A program made the translations under genes and the position numbers. From Candidatus Eisenbacteria bacterium (GTDB taxonomy: Bacteria > Eisenbacteria > RBG-16-71-46), in assembly GCA_035712145.1 (NCBI GenBank), contig DASTBI010000190.1, positions 1 through 64,000 on the forward strand: DNA of 64,000 nt, in the 5' to 3' direction. The notes below the pieces were generated by a model. That model was not told the DNA's origin. It did not search any database and was given only the letters and a program-made list of their open reading frames with translations. Positions within the stretch are counted from its first letter, which is position 1. Each line of letters starts with the position of its first letter. This document shows, piece after piece, positions 33,053 to 44,350 of this stretch.

Positions 33053-34777
33053 TTGCTCTTCCCGGCCGTTCCCCGCGCGCTCTTCGTCCTCGTTCCGGCA
33101 GCCATGCTCGTCGCCCCGGCATGGGCGGGGTGGAGCACGTCCCCCGTCCCCGTACGCCCGACCTCCTCGGCGATCCCTGTGGTGGCCGCCTGCAACGACG
33201 GTGGCTACGGAACTTTCGTCGGGTGGCAGGAAGAGAGCTCACCGGGATCCGGCCAGATCAGGATCCAGCACCTGCTGCCGACCGGGGATCCGGATCCGGG
33301 ATGGCCGACCGACGGCGTTGTGGTGTGCGCGAGACTCCTGGCGCGACCGACGCTCGGCCTGGCGCCGGATCGGCTGGGTGGCGTCTATGCCTGGTGGATC
33401 GAGATGGATGGCGGCCCGAAGCTGTACGTCGCCCGGCTCGAGGCGGGCGGAAGTGCTCCGAGTGGATGGCCGGTCGATGGCTTGAGCCTCGGCTCCCAGT
33501 GGAGCGCGACCTATCGACCGAGCGTGATCGAGGACGAGAGTCACGGCATCTATCTCGCGTGGACGACGGGGACGCTGGTTCGGGCGCACCATCTCGGTCC
33601 CGACGGCCTGGGTGCTGGAGGGTGGCCCGACACACCCCGCATCGTCGTCCCCATCGATGGGGCCTTCAGCTCGCAGTTGTGGCCCGATCTCGCGCTCGCG
33701 GAGGACGGCGGCGTCTTCCTCTCCTGGGCGACGTGGAGCCCGGACACGACGATGGTCGAGAGCTCGCTCCGTGCGCGGCGCCTGACGCCCGCCGGAGCCA
33801 ACTCGCCAGGCTGGCAGCCCGAGGGCCTGCTGCTCGGCCCCTTCCGTCCGGAGCCGCTGGGCCAGGCGCCGCGCGCCCCACTGCTCGACATCGCTCCGGA
33901 TGGACGCGGTGGGTTCTTCGCGCACATCGGGGTGATCCAGGAGCTGAACCTTTTCATCGACACGCGTCTCCATCGAATCTCGGGCGATGGCCAGCACGAT
34001 CCGGGTTGGCCGGCGGAAGGTTTTCTCGTCAAGGCGGACGCCACCTACTACAACCCGGATCAGCCGTACGCGGCGGACGTGGGGCTGCGCGTCCACCAAG
34101 AGCAGGATCGCGCGATCGTCGAGTTTCCGAATCCCTACTCCGACTCTCCCGCGCTCGTCGGGGTCAGTCAGATGAGCAACAGCGGAGTCCTCGCCTGGCC
34201 CAGCTCGGTGGTGGCGGTGGGCCATGAGGTGGTCGTCCGGCCGAACGGCGGCTTCTATGGCGGGGATTTCAAGTGCTGCGGCCCGGCCAGCCAATGGGAT
34301 TGGCCCGCGCTTCTCGGCCTCCACGCCGAGCCCGACGGCGACTGGCCCTCGCACTTCGAGGTGCATACGGAGCCCGTGATCACCTGGTACGGCGACATCG
34401 CGCTGGCTTCGACCGGCGATGGCGGAGTCGTCTACTACTGGTCGCAGAGCAACGTGCTCCAGGGTCTCTTCGCCCGGCGCTTCAACCCGACCAACGAGGT
34501 CACGGGGGTGGGCGCGACCATCCGGCTGCCGGGGCTCTACGGACTGCGCTTCACGGCCGGCGTCGGGGTCGCGGCCCGGGTTCAGCTGGATGGAAACGCA
34601 TCGCGGCTCGAGCTGTTCGACCTCGGTGGCCGGAGTCTGGCCTCGCGGCCGATCTCGGGATCAGGATCCTTCGAAGTGACTCTTCCCGGCACCGCCTCGC
34701 TGGCCTCCGGGGTGTACTTCGCGCGGCTGATCTCGGGTTCGACACGGGCGTTTGGCAAGGTCGCGGTCACCCGCTGA
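33053..34777 (+). CDS. Secreted GWP-repeat protein with C-terminal sorting tail
   Basis: A 574-residue exported protein. The signal peptide ends at MLVAPAWAG. The body holds about eight propeller-like units marked by G-WP-x-x-G turns (DPGWPTDGVVV, SGWPVDGLSL, SPGWQPEGLLL, DPGWPAEGFLV). The C-terminal 80 residues look like a FlgD/Por-type sorting domain with LELFDLGGRSL, SGVYFARL and final VAVTR. The TTG at 33053 is chosen because GAGG lies 6 bases before it and the earlier TTG at 33029 is in the promoter. It is paralogous to the protein at 42451. Function is unknown; surface or extracellular location is inferred. Confidence 0.72.
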   Translation: MLFPAVPRALFVLVPAAMLVAPAWAGWSTSPVPVRPTSSAIPVVAACNDGGYGTFVGWQEESSPGSGQIRIQHLLPTGDPDPGWPTDGVVVCARLLARPTLGLAPDRLGGVYAWWIEMDGGPKLYVARLEAGGSAPSGWPVDGLSLGSQWSATYRPSVIEDESHGIYLAWTTGTLVRAHHLGPDGLGAGGWPDTPRIVVPIDGAFSSQLWPDLALAEDGGVFLSWATWSPDTTMVESSLRARRLTPAGANSPGWQPEGLLLGPFRPEPLGQAPRAPLLDIAPDGRGGFFAHIGVIQELNLFIDTRLHRISGDGQHDPGWPAEGFLVKADATYYNPDQPYAADVGLRVHQEQDRAIVEFPNPYSDSPALVGVSQMSNSGVLAWPSSVVAVGHEVVVRPNGGFYGGDFKCCGPASQWDWPALLGLHAEPDGDWPSHFEVHTEPVITWYGDIALASTGDGGVVYYWSQSNVLQGLFARRFNPTNEVTGVGATIRLPGLYGLRFTAGVGVAARVQLDGNASRLELFDLGGRSLASRPISGSGSFEVTLPGTASLASGVYFARLISGSTRAFGKVAVTR

Positions 34778-34802
34778 CAGGCTCATCCGGGAGGAGTAGA
34801 CT
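34774..34802 (+). promoter_or_regulatory. Promoter for the Kelch-like secreted protein
   Basis: CTGACA at 34774-34779 and TAGACT at 34797-34802 lie 17 bp apart, just after the stop of the preceding gene. Transcription near 34808 would leave a leader of about 32 bases to the ATG at 34840. Confidence 0.6.
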
Positions 34803-34839
34803 CCGCTCGTCTCGCTCCCCGAGGCATCGAGCCTTCTCG

Positions 34840-37275
34840 ATGAAGCTCCCCTTTTCCAATCGCGATTCACGGCCGCGGTCAACCCTTCTGATCGCGTGGA
34901 TCGTCATCCTCGCCGCATCACCCGCCTTCGCGGGATCATGGACCGGCGACTTCTCGATTCCAGCCTTCGACGGTTCGGTGCGAGCGTGCGCGTTCCATGG
35001 CGGGCAGCACGTCGTTGCCGGCAGCTTCCAGTGGGCGGGTGGAGTCCATGCTTCCAACGTCGCTCGCTGGACTGGCACGCAGTGGGCCTCCGTGGGTGAA
35101 GGGCTGTCACAACCCGTCGCACGTCTCACCAACTGGGGTTCGGACCTGCTGGCCGCGACCACATCGTTTGGGGCGGGCTCGCCGGTCATGCGTTTCTCGG
35201 GCGGATCCTGGCGCGCCCTCGGGCCGGCTCTCCAGGGGAGCGCGGAGGCGCTGCTCGCGACTCAGGGTGAGCTCTATGTCGCGGGCAATCTCCTTCAAGA
35301 GGGTCTCCCACAGGCGTCACGGGTGATGCGTTGGCAGGGCGGCGCATGGCACCCGGTAGGTGGCGCATTCGATGGCCGAGTTCTCGCGCTCGCGGTCTAC
35401 GACGGAGAACTCTATGCGGGTGGGGAGTTCGTCTTCGCCGAGGATCAGTTCGTCTCGCGAATCGCGCGTTGGGATGGGACCCTTTGGCAGCCGGTCGGCG
35501 GAGCGGGTGGACCGGGGGGGAACCCAGCGGTGAACTCGCTCGTGGTCTACGACGGGCGCCTCGTCGCCGGTGGTTACTTCAGCACCCTCGGTGGCGAGAC
35601 CGCCAAAGGGGTTGGGGCTTGGAATGGCCAGGAGTGGGAGGCGCTGCCCGACACCCCTCAAGATGCGCTGATCAGCGATCTCCTGGTCGAGGGCAACCTG
35701 CTCCATGCAGCCGGCGTGCTTCAAGTGCCGAACCTCTGGGCTTCGGGTTTCGCCACGTTCGATGGTGAGTCGTGGAGCGTGCCGACGCCTTACCCCGATT
35801 GGAGCATCACGGACATCGCGGGCTGGGACGGGACGGTTCAAGCGTCACCGATCCCATCGACCTCGGTGGTGGGGGCTTTCGTCGAACTCATGGCCGTGGG
35901 CGAAACGTCGGCACTGTTGTCCGGACCACCCGCCTTCGATCGCGCTCCCATCCGCGATGTGATCGTCCGCGATCCCACTTGGCGAGCGCTCACGCCATGG
36001 CAGCCCCAGATGCGCGGTCTGCTGGGTCCTTCGTGGACCGAAGTCAAAGCGCTTCACGTCCACGCCGGTGAGCTCTACGCGGGCGGCTACTTCGAGTACG
36101 CCGCGGAGCCACCTGGCTGGACCTCCACCGGTCCGCTCGCCCGCTGGGCGAACGATCGATGGGAACCGGTGGATGCGGGGCTTCGCGGCTGGGTCCATGC
36201 GCTGGCGAGCTGGAATGACCAACTGGTCATCGGCGGCACTGGCTTCTTCGCGGAGGGTCGCATGTCTTCCGTGCTGGCCCGGGAGGGTGACGACTGGAGC
36301 GCTCTCGGCGGAGAGCTCCAGGGCTATGTCACCGGGCTCACCGAGTGGCAGGGCGCGCTGGTTGCAGCAGGCGGCCTGCGCCTCTTGGGACAGCAGTCAT
36401 GGTCCGGGGTTGCAGTCCACCGGACTTCGGGCTGGGAGATCTTGGGCGAACCGCTCGTCGCGGATCAGTCCTCGATCTCCGCCGTCGCGGTGTTTCGCGG
36501 TGAGCTGTTCGTGGCCGGTGCGACATTGAATGCTCAGGCTGGCGTCGGCTCACTGATGCGGTGGGATGGCGACCGATGGACGCCGGTGCTCCATACGCCC
36601 GCGGGCATCGTGAAGTGCCTGCTGCCGCGCGCCGACGGCTTGTGGGTAGGCTTCGCGAATTATGGGGGCTCCCCCCGCAGCTCGATATGGCGATGGGACG
36701 GCTTCTGGAAGGATATGGGTGGGTTGTCCGGTGACGTGTTCGTCTTGGCCGAGCACGACAACGATGTCTACGCGGGCGGATGGCTGTACGGGGTCGGCAG
36801 TCTCGCGCGATGGGGAGGCGGGTCGGGTCCGGATGACGATTACTTCAACAACACATGGGCTGCGATCCCGGACGGTCCGGCGTCGGCCATCGGGACGATG
36901 GCTTCGCTCGGGAAAGATCTGTGGGTCGGCGGGTGGTTCACGCGACTCGGTAGGGGGCAGGCGGAAGCGGTGGCTCGCTGGACTTCGGCAGCCGCGGCGG
37001 GGCCCGTTCGCGCGGGTTCCATCACGGCTTGGCCGAACCCCGCTCGTGAACGCACCGCATTCCGCTTCTCGCTCCCTCGTGCGGGGCGAGTGACGCTCGA
37101 CATCTACGATCTCCACGGCGCGAAGGTCGCCACGCTGGTCGACGAGGAGCTGCCGGGCGGTCCCGTCGAGCGATCGTGGTCGATCCCGAAGGGTCGCGTG
37201 CCTGCTGGCATCTACTTCGCTCGCCTCGAAGGACCCGGCGTGTCGTGGAGTGCGAAGGTCGTGGTCGCGCGCTGA
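34840..37275 (+). CDS. Secreted Kelch-like propeller protein with sorting tail
   Basis: An 811-residue exported protein. A signal peptide (LLIAWIVILAASPAFAG) is followed by about eleven repeats near 45-60 residues each. The consensus is roughly ARWdGxxWxPVG, then a gap, then LAVYDGELYAGG. Clear copies include MRWQGGAWHPVGGAF with LAVYDGELYAGGEF, and ARWDGTLWQPVGGA with LVVYDGRLVAGGYF. The C-terminal 85 residues are a Por-type tail (AWPNPARERTAFRFSLPRAG, PAGIYFARLEG, final VVVAR). The ATG at 34840 gives the signal peptide. The protein could form one or two beta-propellers; no enzymatic motif was seen. Confidence 0.75.
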   Translation: MKLPFSNRDSRPRSTLLIAWIVILAASPAFAGSWTGDFSIPAFDGSVRACAFHGGQHVVAGSFQWAGGVHASNVARWTGTQWASVGEGLSQPVARLTNWGSDLLAATTSFGAGSPVMRFSGGSWRALGPALQGSAEALLATQGELYVAGNLLQEGLPQASRVMRWQGGAWHPVGGAFDGRVLALAVYDGELYAGGEFVFAEDQFVSRIARWDGTLWQPVGGAGGPGGNPAVNSLVVYDGRLVAGGYFSTLGGETAKGVGAWNGQEWEALPDTPQDALISDLLVEGNLLHAAGVLQVPNLWASGFATFDGESWSVPTPYPDWSITDIAGWDGTVQASPIPSTSVVGAFVELMAVGETSALLSGPPAFDRAPIRDVIVRDPTWRALTPWQPQMRGLLGPSWTEVKALHVHAGELYAGGYFEYAAEPPGWTSTGPLARWANDRWEPVDAGLRGWVHALASWNDQLVIGGTGFFAEGRMSSVLAREGDDWSALGGELQGYVTGLTEWQGALVAAGGLRLLGQQSWSGVAVHRTSGWEILGEPLVADQSSISAVAVFRGELFVAGATLNAQAGVGSLMRWDGDRWTPVLHTPAGIVKCLLPRADGLWVGFANYGGSPRSSIWRWDGFWKDMGGLSGDVFVLAEHDNDVYAGGWLYGVGSLARWGGGSGPDDDYFNNTWAAIPDGPASAIGTMASLGKDLWVGGWFTRLGRGQAEAVARWTSAAAAGPVRAGSITAWPNPARERTAFRFSLPRAGRVTLDIYDLHGAKVATLVDEELPGGPVERSWSIPKGRVPAGIYFARLEGPGVSWSAKVVVAR

Positions 37276-37291
37276 TCACGCTACGGCTGCC

Positions 37292-37321
37292 TTGACCCTT
37301 CGCGAAGGCGCGCCGTAGGCT
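37292..37321 (+). promoter_or_regulatory. Promoter for methylmalonyl-CoA mutase large subunit
   Basis: TTGACC at 37292-37297 and TAGGCT at 37316-37321 are 18 bp apart, 45 bases ahead of the ATG at 37366. It matches the recurrent -35/-10 style of the window. Confidence 0.6.
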
Positions 37322-37365
37322 TTCGAGGCTTCGGGCCACCACCCGACCCCGTCAGGAGCCCTCCG

Positions 37366-39129
<1,764 letters not shown>

Positions 39130-39183
39130 ATCCGGCGCTCGCAACGTCATGGCGAGCGGATCCTGGTCCGTGAGGTCTGATCC

Positions 39184-39849
39184 ATGAACGGTCTGGTCGC
39201 CATCCTCCTGGTCATCGCCGTCGCCGCGCTCGCGTGGTTCCTGCGCCGCGGCTCGGTGGAGCCCGCGGGGAGCGGGGGGGCCACGGAACCCGCGTCGCCG
39301 TCCGAGGATCCTTCCGAGGCCAGCGAAGAAGAAGAAGAAGAGATCGAGGAGCTGGCGATCACCTCGGACGGCGTCGTGTTCATCCCGGACGGATACGCGG
39401 TGCGAGTGATCCCGCTCGATCCCGCCGAGGTCCAGACTCACCAGGAAGACATCGAAGCCGGAGTGTTTGCGCTCAGTCCGCGCGAGCGTCTCCAGCTCGC
39501 CGCGCAGCGCGGAAAGCCCGGCCAGGCCCTCTCGGTGGGGGACTTCACAGGCGCGCGAATCAAGCGCGGCGCCGCCGATGTCGTCCCGTGGCTGCTCGAG
39601 ACCCTGGGACGCGACGGGGAGTACATGCCGTTCATGTTCGAGACCGAGGACGGCGCGCGGGCGGCGCTGGCGCTGCTCGAAGGACGCAAGATCGTCCGCC
39701 GTCCGCTCGACGAAGAAGGCCGGCCGATTCCGCCTTCACCCGAGGATTTCGAAGAAGCCAGGCGGCGTTACGACGAAAGCTGGCAAGCACTGGCCATGGA
39801 GCGGGAACCCGGAGACGAGCCGGGACCGCCTTACTCGGATCGCCGTTAG
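39184..39849 (+). CDS. Membrane-anchored acidic protein of unknown function
   Basis: A 221-residue protein not assigned to a known family. Residues 3-19 (GLVAILLVIAVAALAWF) form one membrane anchor, followed by a Pro/Ser/Glu linker with a run of six glutamates. The soluble part contains FIPDGYAVRVIPLDP and a short helical C-terminal half ending in a charged tail. It starts 54 bases after the mutase catalytic subunit and is probably cotranscribed. Its stop overlaps that of the convergent TPR protein. A link with the mutase is suggested only by position. Confidence 0.62.
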   Translation: MNGLVAILLVIAVAALAWFLRRGSVEPAGSGGATEPASPSEDPSEASEEEEEEIEELAITSDGVVFIPDGYAVRVIPLDPAEVQTHQEDIEAGVFALSPRERLQLAAQRGKPGQALSVGDFTGARIKRGAADVVPWLLETLGRDGEYMPFMFETEDGARAALALLEGRKIVRRPLDEEGRPIPPSPEDFEEARRRYDESWQALAMEREPGDEPGPPYSDRR

Positions 39850-41786
39850 CGCGGCACCTGGCCGCCGCGCACCAAGTCGAGGTGCTTGCGCAGGACCGCG
39901 TCCGCGCTGGGCCCCGCCTGGAGCGCCAGCGCCTCCTCGAGAACGGCCACCGCTTCGGCGAAACGGTTGGCGGATGCAAGCGTGGTCGCCAGCGCATCCA
40001 GCACCACCGGATCGCGACGCTGACCCTGAGCCGCGGCCTTCTCGAGAAGCGTGATCGCCTGCTCCAGCGCGCCCCGATGGCGCAGTGTGATCGCCACCAG
40101 CACCTGGACTCTCGGGTCGCCGGCGAAGCGGCTCTTTCGTCCCGTGGCCTCCGCCCTTTCCATCTGCCTGTCGCGAATCAACGCCTCGATCAGATCCACC
40201 TCGGCATCGGCGCCGTGGTCGGGGTGCGCCAATACGGGCTCGAGGGCCGCGATGGCCCCGGCGTAATCGCCGCTGAGCAGGAGCGCGCGGCCCAGGTTGC
40301 CGCGCGCCGCAAGGTCGTTGGGATGGAGCTCGATGGCCTGCGCAAAGGCGATCTGCGCTTCGGCAGGCCGTCCGGTATGGACCAGACAGATGCCGAGGTT
40401 GTTCCACGCCTCGTGCTGGCCCGCATCGATCGCGATCGCTCGGCGCAACATCGGTTCGGCTTCTTCATAACGACCGTCGTCGAGCGTGATCCGGCCGAGA
40501 TTGTTCCAGGCGAGCCACGCTTCCGGATTACGGCGCACGGTTTCGGTCCACAGCGTGCGTGAGTCGCGGAAGACGCGCACGCGCTCCCACGAGAGGGCGA
40601 GCAGCGTCGACAGGATGGCAGCGACCAGCACGATGCCGGCGCGCTTCCAGAACCGCTCGAGGGTCACGGCGAGCATCGCCAGTCCGAGTCCCGCCATGGC
40701 GAGCGGCGCGAGGCTGGCGTGGTACTGGAAGTGATCCGAGACGTCTCCATAGCGAAACCAGAAGATGTCGAAGAATCCCAGCATCGGCCCCAGCATCGCG
40801 CTCCAGATCAGCACGGCCGCGGCCGGACCACGGCCGATGCGCCGGTGGAGCAGGAGCAAGGCTGCGAGCACCCCCACCGCTCCCAGTGGAAAGAGCCACA
40901 TCCACCACGACCCCGGATCGAGCTGCCAGCGGGGATACACGAAGCTCAGGTCGATCGGGAGTGCGAGCTTCGAGGCGTAGAACCACAATGCTCGGCCGGC
41001 GAGCAGCACGCGCTGCGCAAGGGTCAGCTCCAGCGGAAGCCGAGAGGTGCCGACGTTCTCGCTCTCGAGGTGGATGGTGAGCAGCGCGAAGAACGCCGCC
41101 GCGACCATGAGCGGGGCCAGCGCCCAATCGCGACGGTCCCAGCGGCCGCGCTTCCACCAGCTGATGATCAGCAGCGCGACCGGCACCGTGACCGTCACCG
41201 ATTTGGAGAGCAGCGCCATCGCGAACCAGACATAGGAGATCACCAGCTGCCCGGTTCGACCGGCCCGGCTCGCGTCCTCGGTCAGCCCAGCCCAGCGCAG
41301 CCAGGCCAGCGCGCTCGCCAGCGCGAAGGCGAGCGAGAGCGTGTTCTTCATCTCGGTGATCCACGCGACGGATTCGACATGAACAGGGTGGACGACGAAC
41401 AGCAGGGCCCCAACCCACGCGGCCCGGTTCGGGAGCCGCAATTGCACGAGCAGTCGCCAGAAGAGGAACGCGTTCAGCGCATGGAGGAGGATGTTGACGG
41501 CGTGAAAGCCGATGGGGTTCAGGCCCCAGAGCTTGTGCTCGAGCCAGAAGACCGTGTGGAGGATGGGGTAGTACTGCTGGATGGCGTGCGGGTCGAGCCA
41601 GATGGAGGACAGCCCGCTCCAGGCGAGGACCGGCGCACACGCGGTGACGTTGGCGTCGTCATCCCACAGCCAGCTGCTGCCCAGCGCGCGGGCATACGTC
41701 AGGAACGCGATCCCGAGGAAGAGTAAGGGCGCGAGCCATGGGAGAGCGGGCGGCCGTGGATGGGCGAGCCCGTGCGGTCCAGGCAT
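39846..41786 (-). CDS. Membrane protein with C-terminal TPR repeats
   Basis: A 646-residue polytopic protein. The N-terminal two thirds have about ten hydrophobic helices and an early loop [15 protein letters not shown], resembling the acidic-loop start of GT39/PMT-like glycosyltransferases. [19 protein letters not shown] is typical of the bacterial TMTC/PMT-like group. The C-terminal third has about five TPR units ([57 protein letters not shown]). It may glycosylate exported proteins using polyprenyl-linked sugars. ATG at 41786 gives a sensible N-terminus; it is divergent from the mutase small subunit. Confidence 0.78.
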   Translation of the reverse strand: MPGPHGLAHPRPPALPWLAPLLFLGIAFLTYARALGSSWLWDDDANVTACAPVLAWSGLSSIWLDPHAIQQYYPILHTVFWLEHKLWGLNPIGFHAVNILLHALNAFLFWRLLVQLRLPNRAAWVGALLFVVHPVHVESVAWITEMKNTLSLAFALASALAWLRWAGLTEDASRAGRTGQLVISYVWFAMALLSKSVTVTVPVALLIISWWKRGRWDRRDWALAPLMVAAAFFALLTIHLESENVGTSRLPLELTLAQRVLLAGRALWFYASKLALPIDLSFVYPRWQLDPGSWWMWLFPLGAVGVLAALLLLHRRIGRGPAAAVLIWSAMLGPMLGFFDIFWFRYGDVSDHFQYHASLAPLAMAGLGLAMLAVTLERFWKRAGIVLVAAILSTLLALSWERVRVFRDSRTLWTETVRRNPEAWLAWNNLGRITLDDGRYEEAEPMLRRAIAIDAGQHEAWNNLGICLVHTGRPAEAQIAFAQAIELHPNDLAARGNLGRALLLSGDYAGAIAALEPVLAHPDHGADAEVDLIEALIRDRQMERAEATGRKSRFAGDPRVQVLVAITLRHRGALEQAITLLEKAAAQGQRRDPVVLDALATTLASANRFAEAVAVLEEALALQAGPSADAVLRKHLDLVRGGQVPR

Positions 41787-41894
41787 GAGGGAGAAGATAG
41801 CTCCCCGGCTCGCCGGCGCACGAGCCCCGCGTCTGGAGAAGAGAACCGTCAGGGTGCTATGGTCCCGCCTCTCGATTTGGCGGAGGCGAACGCA

Positions 41895-42446
41895 ATGGCG
41901 CGCAAGATTCGTGTGCTGGTAGGTAAGCCCGGTCTCGATGGCCACGACCGTGGCGCCAAGGTGGTCGCGGCCGCGTTGCGTGACGCCGGCATGGAGGTCA
42001 TCTACACCGGACTCCATCAGTCCCCGGAGCAGATCGTCGAGGCGGCGCTGCAGGAAGACGTCGACGTGGTCGCCTTGTCGATCCTCTCCGGGGCTCACAT
42101 GACGCTCTTTCCGGAAGTGCTCGAGCTGATGGAGAAGCGTGGCCTCGGCGACCGGCTCTTGACCGGTGGCGGAATCATTCCGCCGGAAGACATGGATGCG
42201 CTCGCCAGGATGGGCGTCGGCCGGCTGTTCGGTCCGGGCACGTCCACGCAGGACATCGCGGTCTACATCCGCGACTGGTTCGTGAACGAGCACGATGACG
42301 CGCCGCGGAAGGCCGCGTCGGCTCGAAAGGCCGCGTCGGCTCCAAAGGCCGCGTCGGCTCGAAAGGCGAAGCCGAGATCGAAGCTAGCCCAGACCAAGCC
42401 GCGCCCCTCGAAGAAGAAGGGCGCGCGCAAGAAGGCGCTTCGCTAG
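41895..42446 (+). CDS. Methylmalonyl-CoA mutase, B12-binding subunit
   Basis: A 183-residue stand-alone cobalamin-binding domain. It starts [20 protein letters not shown] with the DxHxxG motif whose histidine ligates cobalt. [16 protein letters not shown] and [20 protein letters not shown] hold the other B12 contacts. It would join the catalytic subunit at 37366. After residue about 137 a tail of some 45 residues is made of Lys, Ala, Ser and Arg ([20 protein letters not shown]), encoded by short DNA repeats. ATG at 41895 follows GGAGG by 10 bases. Confidence 0.92.
   Translation: MARKIRVLVGKPGLDGHDRGAKVVAAALRDAGMEVIYTGLHQSPEQIVEAALQEDVDVVALSILSGAHMTLFPEVLELMEKRGLGDRLLTGGGIIPPEDMDALARMGVGRLFGPGTSTQDIAVYIRDWFVNEHDDAPRKAASARKAASAPKAASARKAKPRSKLAQTKPRPSKKKGARKKALR
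42309..42359 (+). repeat. Triplicated 15-bp direct repeat inside the B12 subunit gene
   Basis: The core AAGGCCGCGTCGGCT occurs at 42309, 42327 and 42345, an 18-bp period, with a partial fourth copy following. It encodes repeated KAASA units in the basic tail and keeps the reading frame. Confidence 0.85.
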
Positions 42447-42450
42447 CTCC

Positions 42451-44241
42451 TCAGCGCATCACGACGACCGGCGCGGTCGTCACTTCACCATCGCGGCGCG
42501 TCACGACTCGGTAGACACCTGGCCGCACCCGCTGTCCCTGATCATCGAGCAGATTCCAGCTCCATGCTGGTTCTCCCGCAGCCTGAGACGAGTGGTCCGC
42601 AAGTCGGCGCACGCGGCGTCCATTCACGTCGAGGATCTCGATCGAAACGTCCGCCGCCGAGGGCAGGCGCAAACGGACGGTGGCGGAGGCGAACGCCGGA
42701 TTTGGATGAACACTCAGGCGTCCGACCTCCGGCGCCGGAGGCTCGGGAACATCCGCGGTGGGAGCGCCAACGATGTGCTGGCCCAGGATACGAAAGCTGT
42801 CCCCGAGCGGAGGGATCCGGTAGTCCGACCAGAAGGCGAAGACTCCGTCCGGCCAGTCGAAGACCAGTGACAAGCCGTCCTGGTTGTATTCGTCAGGACT
42901 GCCGGGCGCGATCTCGACTCCATGAGGTCCCCACCCAGGGTAGTCGGCTCCATTGGGCAGCACGTGGTGGATGTTGAGTCGCTCCACGCCATCCCGTCGC
43001 TCCGTCCAGACGACGAAAGCGCCACTCTGGCCATCGTAGTTCGTCAGCGGGTGGTCGGCGTACGCCCCGGGGTGGCTGAGGACTCGACCATCGGCAGGCC
43101 AACCTGGCGCGATCGAGCCGTTCAGCCCCCAATGTTGAATCCGCATTTGCGGCGAACCCAGTTCAAAGCTCATGAACACCACCAGTGCACCACCGGCGAA
43201 GTCGGGGACCATGTGGAAGTCTCCGACGCCGAGTTGCGTGCTGGTCGCAGGCGCTCCGCCCGCTGGCCAATCAGGGTCGAACTCGCCGCTGCTCAGAATG
43301 TGGCGCGCATAGACTTGGTAGTTGCTCTCACCGGGCTTGGCCTCGCGAAACGCCACCACTGCGCCGCCGATTCCGTCGCTGCCAATACTCGGCGCTCTCC
43401 AGGTGGTGAGCGGTGTGCCAGTGCTCTGGACCAGGATCCCATCCGGGTTCCATCCGGGTGCCAGGCTCCCATCCTCGAGAAAATGTTGTGCTCGGTAATC
43501 GGTGACGGAAAAAGGTGGCTCGAGAATCCCACGGTATTCGTCCCAAACCAGGAGTACGCCTCCCGCATTGTCCGAAACCATCGCCGGCGTGGGGAACGCG
43601 AAGCTCTGGCCGACGATGAGCCCTTCGCTGGGCGTTCCGATCGAGCCATTGGCCAGAACGTGGTGAAGGCGGATCTGAAGTGGGGTCGTCCCGACGGTCC
43701 CGGTCATGCTCATGACGAAGACCCCATCCGAGAAGTCGGAGACCACGGTGGTCGGGCTGTACGGATTGGCTTGCACGCCGAGGACGACGCCGGAAGCGGG
43801 CCAGCCGGGTGCGGGCGACCCGTCCGAGTCCAGCCGAGTCAGACGGACCCGAGCGAGAATGGAGTCGGTGGACCCTTCGATCCATGAAACAAAAGCGCCG
43901 CCGGTGAGGCCGTGAGTCAGCGCCGGACTCGACTGAGCGACGGCGACCGCGGGCGTGATCGCGAGCCCACTGGCCGGCCAGCCCCCGGCAGGACTTCCTG
44001 AAGCCGTGACCCGTTGAACGAAGATCCTCGAGGGCTCGGTTCGCGAATCCTTCCATGCCACGAAGGCGCCGCCGGCGGCGTCGATGGCCGCAACGCCAGA
44101 GCGCCAGAGATTGGCCGTGGTTCGCTCGCCGGGGCCCGTGGCGATGGGGACGCCCGAGATGCCCCAGTCGGATGCGCTGACATGCACGGGAAACGACAAG
44201 AGGAGAATCGAAGCGAAGAGGAGAGTTGGCCTCGGATTCAT
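42451..44241 (-). CDS. Secreted GWP-repeat protein with sorting tail (paralog)
   Basis: A 596-residue exported protein, paralogous to the one at 33053. The signal peptide is LLFASILLLSFPVHVSASD. Repeats of about 50 residues carry GWP turns (GGWPASGLAI, PGWPASGVVLG, PGWNPDGILV, PGWPADGRVL, PGWGPHGVEI) and a GGAFVAW/GGVLLVW strand. The last 85 residues are a FlgD/Por-like tail with HPNPAFASATVRLRLPSA, EILDVNGRRVRRLAD and final VVVMR. ATG at 44241 follows AGGAGG. It converges on the B12 subunit gene. Confidence 0.77.
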   Translation of the reverse strand: MNPRPTLLFASILLLSFPVHVSASDWGISGVPIATGPGERTTANLWRSGVAAIDAAGGAFVAWKDSRTEPSRIFVQRVTASGSPAGGWPASGLAITPAVAVAQSSPALTHGLTGGAFVSWIEGSTDSILARVRLTRLDSDGSPAPGWPASGVVLGVQANPYSPTTVVSDFSDGVFVMSMTGTVGTTPLQIRLHHVLANGSIGTPSEGLIVGQSFAFPTPAMVSDNAGGVLLVWDEYRGILEPPFSVTDYRAQHFLEDGSLAPGWNPDGILVQSTGTPLTTWRAPSIGSDGIGGAVVAFREAKPGESNYQVYARHILSSGEFDPDWPAGGAPATSTQLGVGDFHMVPDFAGGALVVFMSFELGSPQMRIQHWGLNGSIAPGWPADGRVLSHPGAYADHPLTNYDGQSGAFVVWTERRDGVERLNIHHVLPNGADYPGWGPHGVEIAPGSPDEYNQDGLSLVFDWPDGVFAFWSDYRIPPLGDSFRILGQHIVGAPTADVPEPPAPEVGRLSVHPNPAFASATVRLRLPSAADVSIEILDVNGRRVRRLADHSSQAAGEPAWSWNLLDDQGQRVRPGVYRVVTRRDGEVTTAPVVVMR

Positions 44242-44350
44242 TGGGGGAGTCCTCCTGTTTCGGCCGCCATTATGATCCGGACGGGCGAACGGCGTTTCAA
44301 GTACATCCTGCAGTCCGGAGCCGGTTTCAAATGGGTGGTAGCATGCCTCC

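Noticed and set aside
42309-42359. CRISPR-like array
   Set aside because: Three 15-bp repeats with 3-bp gaps inside a coding tail; no spacers and no cas genes.
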